From contig JAJDEL010000742.1 in the NCBI GenBank assembly GCA_029259835.1, forward strand, positions 1 through 12,728: 12,728 bases of DNA. Direction: 5' to 3'. Each line of letters begins with the position of its first letter. Positions within the stretch are counted from its first letter, which is position 1. The position numbers were made by a program, and so were the translations under genes. Positions 7,045 through 12,728 of this stretch are shown here, piece after piece. Under the pieces are notes generated by a model. The model was not told the origin of the DNA. It saw only the letters and a list, made by a program, of their open reading frames with translations, and did no database searches. Source of the DNA: Planctomicrobium sp. (GTDB taxonomy: Bacteria; Planctomycetota; Planctomycetia; Planctomycetales; Planctomycetaceae).

Positions 7045-9891
7045 ATGAAATATAATGAGCTGATTGTTCTCGTTCCTTGCCATAGCCTGGAAGATTTCCC
7101 GACTGAGCTTGGAGAAGACGCCGCAGCGAGCTTGCTGAATGCGTTTTCCATTTTGTGGCATCCATCGCTCTTGGCGTCGACTGGTGCGTTTCCACAATGG
7201 GAACGTGCCGACGAATCGTTAACGGTTCAGGCAGATCGACTTGTTGTCGTTCCCAAGCCAAGCGATGATTTGGTGCCAGCGACATGGATCGAACGTGCTC
7301 GCAGGGAAGGGTGCGTCGTCATCAGCGGGGAGCATGAGCGAAAAGCAATGCTCTCGCAGGCGCTCGATCCGCTTGAATTGAGTCAGGATCTTGACGCCGA
7401 TCTTGTCGCTGATTTCCTAGCCTTGGGGACAGTCTATTTGCAAACGGAACTACTGACGCGGCATATGCGGAACTTTAGTCATCTGGATGAATCGCACATG
7501 CAGCGAGAAGCGGTTGCCTCCGCTCAGGCAGCGATTGCGCACGATGCCGAAGCAACTCGCAAACACCTCAGTCACTGCTTTGAAATGTTGCTTGAATGCC
7601 GTGAGCGGTTTTACCCGGTCGGTTGTCATCTCATCGATTTGTGTCTGGTGAATACCGACTTTGCCAGCGATGAACTGAACACTCTGTTGGAGAGTTCCGT
7701 TCCGGTCAATGCTCTCGCAACAGCGGAGGATTGGAAGAAAATTGTTGACAAAGATGCAGCATGGTCCGAGAAAATTCGCGCAGCCGTTGTCAGTGGTTCT
7801 GTTGAACTCATCGGCGGTGAGCAGTCCGAATTTCCAACGCCACTCATGGCACTTGACTCAACGCTGTGGCAGTTGCGGCAAGGAAGGAAGACTCTCAAGC
7901 AATTGTTTGATGCAACACCAACAACCTGGGCGCGAAAGCGTTTTGGGTTAGGGAGTCATCTGCCGCAAATTCTTGATCGCCTCGGTTACAAGTCCGGCAT
8001 TCACTTCGTCATGGACGACGGCATCTACCCGGACGACGAGCAAACGCAAATGCGCTGGGAAGGTTCCGATGGTACCGCAATCGATGCGTTCAGTCGGATT
8101 CCACTCGCCGCTGATAGCGCGAGCAGCTTTTTGCGGTTGCCGATGCGGATGTCCGAATCGATGGACTACGACCATACGGCTGCGGTCGTCTTCGCTCGCT
8201 GGCCGAAAATGCGAACGCCTTGGCTGAACGACCTGCGGCGCGCGGCTGCGTATTCACCTGTGCTGGGTCAGTTCACAACGTTCGCGGATTTCTTTGAAAC
8301 TTCGGATTCGCCTGGCCGGATGTCCGACTTCAAAGCGAGCGGGTATTTTTCGCTCAACTTAATTCAGTCTGTTGCGAAAGAAGAGAAGAACCCGATCAGC
8401 CGCTGGATCGACTACTGGACGCGACGCCGGGAGTTTGAAATCCTCGACTGGTCGCAGCAACTGGTCACTCTCCTCAGCAAAGGCGTCGACAGCCTTTCTG
8501 CAGAGAACGAACTTGAATCTGCAGTTGAAGCCGCTCATCCAGAAGCGAATGAAGAAGTCATCAACGCCGCCGAAGCAACACTTCAAAAACATCAACAGCA
8601 ATCTCACGCGGATCTGACGCGCCTGTTCGCAGCGAAAGGAGAAACCGGGAAAGGACTTTTGATTTTCAATCCGCAATCTTTTTCTCGGAAAACATCGATT
8701 GAATGGCCGGTCGGGAAACCGGGATCAGACAAAGCAATTGTGCATCGACAAATTGAAGACGAGAACAGTTCGGCCCTCGTTGAGTTGCCTCCGTGTGGAT
8801 TTGTCTGGCTCTCCGCTAGTGATTCTCAACCGAATTCGGTCGTTGGAAAAACTCCGCTGGCGGAAGGTTTAACGCTGCGTAACGAAAACTTTGAAGTCTC
8901 TCTGAGTGATGTCACCGGAGGGATTTCAAGAATTGCTACGTATCGGCGTAGTCCCAACCGAATCAGTCAGCAAATCGCATTTCGCTTTCCACAAGAACGG
9001 ACTGTTGTGATTGGCGAAGGTGACGAGCAAGAGTCCTTCAAAACGTATTACTCGTTGATGCAAATGCGTGAGTCGCGCGTCTTGAGTGCTGGTCCCGTTG
9101 TGGGAGCTATTGAAACGGTCGGGGATCTGATCGATGGACAGAACAATCAAATCGTCGCGACTTATCGTCAAGTGACGCGCGTTGTCCGCGGGCGTCCGAA
9201 CGTTGATGTCGAACTCGAACTCGATTTACAAAAGACGCCAACTGGAGACCCTTGGACAAATTACATCGGCTGCCGATTCGCCTGGAAGCATTCGACAGCA
9301 TCGATCACTGGGTCGATGCAGCAAGGTGCTCACCCGATCGGAGACCAGCGCATTGAATCACCTCAGTATCTGGAAATCGCTGATGATGATTTCCGTACGA
9401 CGATCTTAACTCCAGGGTTGCCATTCCATCGCAAGACAGGTGATCGCATGATTGACACTCTACTTGTCACTGAAGGAGAAACGCGTCGGAAGTTTAACTT
9501 CAGCATTGCGGTCGATGTCAAATACCCGATGCAGGCACATCTCGACGCGTTCTCTGAACCGATCATCATTCCAACGGAAACAGCACCTGCCACCGGTGGT
9601 CAGCAAGGTTGGCTCTTTTTCGTCGGTGCCGCGAATGTCTTACTCACCCGTATTTTGACAATGCGTTCAGATGAAAATAATTCGGACAACAATAAAACCG
9701 GATTTATCGTTCGCTTGTTAGAAACAGAAGGACGCACAAAGACATTCCCTTTGAAATGCTTCAGCACTCCAAATGAAGCACGTCAGGTGGACTTCAATGG
9801 AGAGACAGTCCATTCGCTCACGGTTCAAGACGATCAAGTCCTGGTCGAAATCGCACCGTATGAAATCTGCGATATTGAACTGACGTATTAA
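7045..9891 (+). CDS. GH38 (alpha-mannosidase)-like protein lacking catalytic residues; probable pseudoenzyme
   Basis: 948 residues, no signal peptide, so cytoplasmic. The fold order follows GH38: residues about 1-400 a barrel-like domain, 400-530 a helical middle domain, 530-948 beta-sandwich domains ('GKGLLIFNPQSFSRKTSIEWP' split at 536-556, 'LRNENFEVSLSDVTGGISRI' at 611-630, and a closing 'GFIVRLLETEGRTKTFPLK'). The GH38 segment 'GSVELIGGEQ...LWQLRQGRKTLKQLF' then 'WARKRFGLGSHLPQILDRLG' (295-314) lines up with the family's 'W-L-P-D-x-F-G-x-x-x-x-L-P-Q-I-L', but the nucleophile Asp is Lys298. The N-terminal His-x-Asp zinc motif is replaced by PCHSLEDFP, and no HDA-type motif is seen in the middle. 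A sugar-binding or structural role is possible. I chose ATG 7045 over an upstream in-frame TTG at 7009 because MKYNELIVLVP starts the first strand; neither has a strong ribosome binding site. Confidence 0.8.
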   Translation: MKYNELIVLVPCHSLEDFPTELGEDAAASLLNAFSILWHPSLLASTGAFPQWERADESLTVQADRLVVVPKPSDDLVPATWIERARREGCVVISGEHERKAMLSQALDPLELSQDLDADLVADFLALGTVYLQTELLTRHMRNFSHLDESHMQREAVASAQAAIAHDAEATRKHLSHCFEMLLECRERFYPVGCHLIDLCLVNTDFASDELNTLLESSVPVNALATAEDWKKIVDKDAAWSEKIRAAVVSGSVELIGGEQSEFPTPLMALDSTLWQLRQGRKTLKQLFDATPTTWARKRFGLGSHLPQILDRLGYKSGIHFVMDDGIYPDDEQTQMRWEGSDGTAIDAFSRIPLAADSASSFLRLPMRMSESMDYDHTAAVVFARWPKMRTPWLNDLRRAAAYSPVLGQFTTFADFFETSDSPGRMSDFKASGYFSLNLIQSVAKEEKNPISRWIDYWTRRREFEILDWSQQLVTLLSKGVDSLSAENELESAVEAAHPEANEEVINAAEATLQKHQQQSHADLTRLFAAKGETGKGLLIFNPQSFSRKTSIEWPVGKPGSDKAIVHRQIEDENSSALVELPPCGFVWLSASDSQPNSVVGKTPLAEGLTLRNENFEVSLSDVTGGISRIATYRRSPNRISQQIAFRFPQERTVVIGEGDEQESFKTYYSLMQMRESRVLSAGPVVGAIETVGDLIDGQNNQIVATYRQVTRVVRGRPNVDVELELDLQKTPTGDPWTNYIGCRFAWKHSTASITGSMQQGAHPIGDQRIESPQYLEIADDDFRTTILTPGLPFHRKTGDRMIDTLLVTEGETRRKFNFSIAVDVKYPMQAHLDAFSEPIIIPTETAPATGGQQGWLFFVGAANVLLTRILTMRSDENNSDNNKTGFIVRLLETEGRTKTFPLKCFSTPNEARQVDFNGETVHSLTVQDDQVLVEIAPYEICDIELTY

Positions 9892-9897
9892 ATCATG

Positions 9898-9922
9898 CTG
9901 GCTAACCAACCGAGTTAGCCAG
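9898..9922. terminator. hairpin between convergent genes
   Basis: CTGGCTAAC (9898-9906) and GTTAGCCAG (9914-9922) form a perfect 9-bp stem with a 7-base loop. It starts 7 bases after the GH38-like stop and overlaps the last codons and TAG of the minus-strand aminotransferase gene. No strong T-run follows on either side. It probably serves both convergent transcripts. Confidence 0.55.
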
Positions 9923-10795
9923 GTGGTTAACAGTTTTCTTGTAGGCTTCGTCCAGTTTCGAGGCAACGGGACCGACCGTTCCGGTTCCGATTTTTTGTTG
10001 GTCAACCAGTGTGATCGGCAGAATTTCTGTCGTTGTTCCGGTGAGGAAGAGTTCATCGATTTCGCTGAGCTTATTGAGATGCAAGCCTTCTTCACGCATT
10101 GGAAAATGACATTCTTTGGCTAGCTGCATCAAAAGTTTGCGAGTAATCCCTGGCAGGATGTTCTCTTCAAGCGGGGCGGTCAGAATCGTGCCGTTGCGGA
10201 CGCCGAACAGGCTTGACCGGCTCCCTTCAGTGAGCCTTCCGTTTCCGTCGACGAACAGAGCTTCGGCACAGTCGGCTTCGGATGCCGCTTGAGCCGCCAT
10301 GCAGTTTGCCAGCAGATTGACCGACTTGATGTCGCAACGTTTCCAGCGCATGTCATTCAATACGATGACCGAAACGCCTTGCTTTCTGGTGTTGGCGTAC
10401 GGGTCTTCAAAATCTGCGACGTATATCAATTCGTTTGGCTGTGGGGCAGGGACCGGGTACTGATGTGTCCTCGGAGCCACGCCGCGTGTGACCTGAATAT
10501 AGACGATCCCTTCGACGACATCGCTGGCAGCGATGGTCTCACGAGTTCGCTCGCCGATGGCCACGGCATTTGCGGGCAGGCTGATTTTTTCCAGGTTCCG
10601 ACCAAGGCGGGAGACGTGATCTTCGAAGAGAAACGGGCATCCGTTGTAAATACGAATCACTTCGTAGATCGCATCTCCGAATAGGAATGCTCTGTCGAGG
10701 ACCGAGACCTTGACCTCGGACAACGGCATCAACTCGCCGTTCCAATTCGCGAGTGGATCTCGGAGAACTTGTGGGCTCATCTCAGGCTCAGACAT
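9902..10795 (-). CDS. dat: D-amino acid aminotransferase (class IV PLP enzyme)
   Basis: 297 residues, close to the 280-290 of the family. It transfers the amino group between D-amino acids and 2-oxo acids, for example D-Ala plus 2-oxoglutarate to pyruvate plus D-Glu, in the cytoplasm. The sequence tracks Bacillus D-amino acid aminotransferase well: DRAFLFGDAIYEVIRIYNG (34-52), the RGVAPRTHQYP carboxylate-trap motif (R109, H111), RWKRCDIKSVNLL with PLP lysine K157, LTEGSRSSLFG with E190, and LFLTGTTTEILP. The R-x-H motif and CDIKS favour D-specific over branched-chain or lyase members. D-Glu for peptidoglycan is a likely product use. ATG at 10795 shares one base with the TAA of the upstream cyclophilin gene (TAATG), so the two are probably co-transcribed and translationally coupled. 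A branched-chain aminotransferase is the less likely alternative. Confidence 0.88.
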   Translation of the reverse strand: MSEPEMSPQVLRDPLANWNGELMPLSEVKVSVLDRAFLFGDAIYEVIRIYNGCPFLFEDHVSRLGRNLEKISLPANAVAIGERTRETIAASDVVEGIVYIQVTRGVAPRTHQYPVPAPQPNELIYVADFEDPYANTRKQGVSVIVLNDMRWKRCDIKSVNLLANCMAAQAASEADCAEALFVDGNGRLTEGSRSSLFGVRNGTILTAPLEENILPGITRKLLMQLAKECHFPMREEGLHLNKLSEIDELFLTGTTTEILPITLVDQQKIGTGTVGPVASKLDEAYKKTVNHLANSVG

Positions 10796-11916
10796 TATTC
10801 AGACTGGGTCTCCGGGACGTATTCGTGATTCCGCTTGCGAGTCACTGTCGCTGAGATGATTTCATCATTTTTTTGTAAAGCGCGAGCGACGTCCAAGCCT
10901 TCAATGACCCGTCCGAAGACGGTGTGGACACTCGTTGGAGTAACCTCTCGGTCGAGGTGCGGCGTCGGCAAATGAGTAATGAAGAACTGAGAACCGCCTG
11001 TGTCCCTACCAGCATGTGCCATACTCAATGAGCCTGAAAAGTGACGTCGGGCATTGGGGCTATATGCTTCACATTTAATGTTGTAGCCAGGGCCTCCTGA
11101 GCCAGCACGCTGCGGATTCGTCTTGCTGAGCGGGCAGCCTCCTTGAGCCATAAAGTTCGGGATGACCCGGTGGAACTTCAAACCATCGTAGAATTTCTTT
11201 TCTACGAGACTCACAAAGTTCGCAACGGTGTTGGGGGCTTCGTTTTCAAAAAGTTCGATAACAATATCACCCCGACTGGTTTCGAATTTGACCCGAGGAA
11301 GTTGCTCGTCTCCTTGAGCGGCGTCCTCTTGAGCACGAATTGCCTGTTCCTTTTTCCAGTATTCGATGTATGATTTTGAAGTTTCCAGATAGCGTCCTCC
11401 GAGGTTACCTAAGAGTTGACCATTTTCTTTCGCCAAACTGAGGATTCGGTTTGAATCTTCAAAATCATGTTCTGCGAAACTGGCGATTCCGGAGAAGTTG
11501 ACAGCGTTATCATTTTTCGGATCCGCTTTGAGAATCGCTGCTGAAACTCTCTTCGTCGTTGGAAAGTCATTTCGGCTATAGGAATACTGCACGACCTCAT
11601 CGGCAATTTCGATCGTTGTTTTGTCTTTTGGGGTTTTCTCGAGTTGCCCCGCAACTTGCTGTGTCAATTGAGGGAAAATTTCTTTCTGCAAACGTGTTGC
11701 AATTTGCGTGAATTCAGTGGCAAGCTCATTCCGCTCCTCAGGTTTTGCGGTTTGAGCTTTTGCCTGGAGTTCTTTGAGTCGATCAAACGATTCCGTTCTG
11801 ACTTTAACGAGCTGCTCCCAAGACAGTTCTTTTTTTGCTTCCTGCGCGATGCTCACGTTAGAAAAGACAAACACAGCCAGTGTGAGTAGGGCTGCACAAT
11901 GGTGGCGAAACAACAT
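10795..11916 (-). CDS. exported cyclophilin-type peptidyl-prolyl isomerase with N-terminal helical domain
   Basis: 373 residues. Residues 1-24 are a signal peptide ([15 protein letters not shown], cleavage before Q25), so it acts outside the cytoplasmic membrane on exported proteins. Residues about 30-200 are helical and charged, partly TPR-like ('[22 protein letters not shown]'), a possible substrate or partner-binding module. Residues about 207-362 are the cyclophilin domain: [37 protein letters not shown] with catalytic R250, and [25 protein letters not shown] with F311/F312. The tryptophan that confers cyclosporin sensitivity in human CypA is His320, as in many bacterial members. ATG at 11916 follows GGAG by 6 bases. 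It is the first gene of a two-gene unit with the aminotransferase; the biological link between the two is unclear. Confidence 0.9.
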   Translation of the reverse strand: MLFRHHCAALLTLAVFVFSNVSIAQEAKKELSWEQLVKVRTESFDRLKELQAKAQTAKPEERNELATEFTQIATRLQKEIFPQLTQQVAGQLEKTPKDKTTIEIADEVVQYSYSRNDFPTTKRVSAAILKADPKNDNAVNFSGIASFAEHDFEDSNRILSLAKENGQLLGNLGGRYLETSKSYIEYWKKEQAIRAQEDAAQGDEQLPRVKFETSRGDIVIELFENEAPNTVANFVSLVEKKFYDGLKFHRVIPNFMAQGGCPLSKTNPQRAGSGGPGYNIKCEAYSPNARRHFSGSLSMAHAGRDTGGSQFFITHLPTPHLDREVTPTSVHTVFGRVIEGLDVARALQKNDEIISATVTRKRNHEYVPETQSE

Positions 11917-12176
11917 CTGAACTCCAGTAAAACTTTTGATTTATTCTGTGAACCTCTTCTGATTTCACAGAGTCTAAGGGACAGGCGGTATTTGCAAAAG
12001 CGTTCCCCAGTTTGAAGTGAATTGAAAGTTGAGATCGTTGACTGGAATAGGTCACATTTGGACAGGTTGTTGCTGATAGAGAAATTTCAAAGTTCTTTGA
12101 TCTCTTTGTTTCCGAAAAGCGTTTAAGTCTGTAGAGACTGCCCCGATTATCCCCTAACTGGGCAGAGGATATCCCG
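11917..12176. other. divergent intergenic region
   Basis: It lies between the minus-strand cyclophilin gene and the plus-strand membrane protein leader. An 8-bp perfect inverted repeat TCTGTGAA/TTCACAGA (11945-11952 and 11964-11971, spacer 11) lies 29-55 bases upstream of the cyclophilin ATG. A weak minus-strand promoter TTGCAA (11997-11992) and TAGACT (11976-11971) has a short 15-base spacer. CTGCCC (12138-12143) can pair with GGGCAG (12160-12165), next to the ribosome binding site of the leader ORF at 12177. Confidence 0.35.
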
Positions 12177-12239
12177 ATGTTGCAAACTCAACTGAAATAC
12201 GCTTGGAACCGGGAAAGGTTGAAAGGAGGAGAACGATGA
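12177..12239 (+). CDS. candidate 20-residue leader peptide
   Basis: ATG at 12177 opens 20 codons ending ...RLKGGER and a TGA. AGAGGA sits 7 bases before the ATG, a good ribosome binding site, and is partly covered by the 3' arm of the hairpin 12138-12165. The stop overlaps the start of the next gene as ATGA, the classic arrangement for translational coupling. The downstream gene's own AGGAGG lies inside this ORF, encoding its Lys-Gly-Gly-Glu. It could still be chance: 20 codons is short, and the purine-rich end is explained by that ribosome binding site. Confidence 0.35.
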   Translation: MLQTQLKYAWNRERLKGGER

Positions 12240-12526
12240 AAGATGACCCTAAAAGAAACATTCTGAAAAAATGGAAATCCGCATCTGTCGTTGGATTCGG
12301 GATGACCGGAATCGGTCTGGTCTGTTCCGCAATGATTATCGGTCAGTTGCTTCCAGCAATTTTGAACGGTCAAACCCCAGGTGTTTCGACTGTCGAGATG
12401 GCACTTGAAGCAACAGTTGCATTAATCTTTTTGATTTCCGGATTTGCCTTGATGGTCATTGGCTCTGATCCGTTCGAGGATCCATCGAGTGGATTTCGCG
12501 TCGAGAATGATCGAGACGAAGAATAG
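12236..12526 (+). CDS. small two-helix membrane protein, function unknown
   Basis: 96 residues. A basic N-terminus (MKDDPKRNILKKWK) is followed by two hydrophobic helices, about 17-43 (SVVGFGMTGIGLVCSAMIIG...) and about 55-76 (ALEATVALIFLISGFALMVIG), then an acidic tail ending ENDRDEE. By the positive-inside rule the N-terminus is cytoplasmic, and the tail would then be too. I do not recognise the family. The start is set by a near-perfect AAAGGAGG about 8 bases before ATG 12236; an upstream in-frame TTG at 12203 has no such site. The gene is preceded by the 20-codon leader and followed by a strong terminator, so it is probably a single-gene transcript. Confidence 0.75.
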   Translation: MKDDPKRNILKKWKSASVVGFGMTGIGLVCSAMIIGQLLPAILNGQTPGVSTVEMALEATVALIFLISGFALMVIGSDPFEDPSSGFRVENDRDEE

Positions 12527-12555
12527 GATGCCAAAAACATTCTCGATAAATGAAA

Positions 12556-12587
12556 GAAGCCCTTTCACCAAGTGGCGAAAGGGCTTC
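12556..12587. terminator. intrinsic terminator, bidirectional
   Basis: GAAGCCCTTTC (12556-12566) and GAAAGGGCTTC (12577-12587) form a perfect 11-bp stem with a 10-base loop, 30 bases after the membrane protein stop. The plus-strand continuation is T-rich but interrupted (GATATTTGAATTTCGTTTT); the minus-strand continuation is TTTCATTTAT. It lies between convergent genes and can serve both. Confidence 0.8.
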
Positions 12588-12610
12588 GATATTTGAATTT
12601 CGTTTTCTGG

Positions 12611-12728
12611 TTAGCCCTCTTCTGCGTCAACTGAAGTCGTTTGATCTGAAAAATACTGAACGTCGTATTTTTCAATCAATTTTTGAGCTAAGTTCCCACC
12701 AAAATCGCTAAGTAACTGGCTACCCATA
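12611..12728 (-). CDS. 3' end of an unidentified gene (5' part outside window)
   Basis: A minus-strand frame is open from the right edge to a TAA at 12613-12611. The visible 38 residues run from an in-frame Met at 12727 (MGSQLLSDFGGNLAQKLIEKYDVQ...) to an acidic end ...VDAEEG. The Met may be internal. The first half looks like an amphipathic helix. There is too little to name a family. That it is real is supported by convergence on the terminator at 12556-12587 and by ordinary codon use. Confidence 0.5.
   Translation of the reverse strand, partial: MGSQLLSDFGGNLAQKLIEKYDVQYFSDQTTSVDAEEG

Noticed and set aside
12203..12235. TTG start extending the small membrane protein by 11 residues
   Set aside because: The near-perfect AAAGGAGG in front of ATG 12236 decides the start.

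Overview
The window looks like chromosomal DNA of a planctomycete (order Planctomycetales or close). This is an inference from gene style: an oversized SecA, a secreted protein with the short helical 'ARxxxKxYxxxLxxA...GDLxEAxxIKxxI' region common in that phylum, an exported TolB-type propeller, and REP-like 'GTAGGTCAGG' inverted repeats. Species cannot be named from this sequence. All complete genes read cleanly; I see no frameshifts, insertion sequences, CRISPR arrays or tRNA genes.

Layout, left to right. (1) 1-999, minus strand: 5' part of an exported or membrane-anchored TolB/WD40-like propeller gene that runs off the left edge. (2) 1000-1427: gene-free stretch with a REP-like imperfect inverted repeat. 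(3) 1428-1991, minus: small secreted coiled-coil plus beta-domain protein. (4) 2154-2550, minus: RNase P RNA (rnpB), class A, with visible P1 and P2 helices and a U-run right after P1. (5) 2551-3011: long gene-free region between divergent rnpB and secA, holding a plausible secA promoter, nested hairpins and candidate short upstream ORFs. (6) 3012-6572, plus: secA, 1186 residues, with the helical wing region apparently expanded into five repeated units and a complete SEC-C zinc motif at the end. Two hairpins follow it. (7) 6645-6860, minus: 71-residue FeoB-associated Cys-rich-like membrane protein, standing alone. (8) 7045-9891, plus: large cytoplasmic GH38 (alpha-mannosidase)-like protein that appears to lack all catalytic and metal-ligand motifs. 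(9) 9902-11916, minus: a two-gene unit, exported cyclophilin followed by D-amino acid aminotransferase, joined by a TAATG stop/start overlap. (10) 12236-12526, plus: small two-helix membrane protein preceded by a 20-codon leader ORF with an ATGA overlap. (11) a strong hairpin terminator, then the 3' end of an unidentified minus-strand gene at the right edge.

Functionally the window mixes housekeeping (protein export, tRNA 5' processing, D-amino acid metabolism probably for cell wall or other D-amino acid use, exported protein folding) with lineage-specific proteins. There is no obvious large multigene accessory system. The items most worth a second look are the SecA repeat expansion, the predicted GH38 pseudoenzyme, and the candidate short leader ORFs in front of secA and of the small membrane protein gene.
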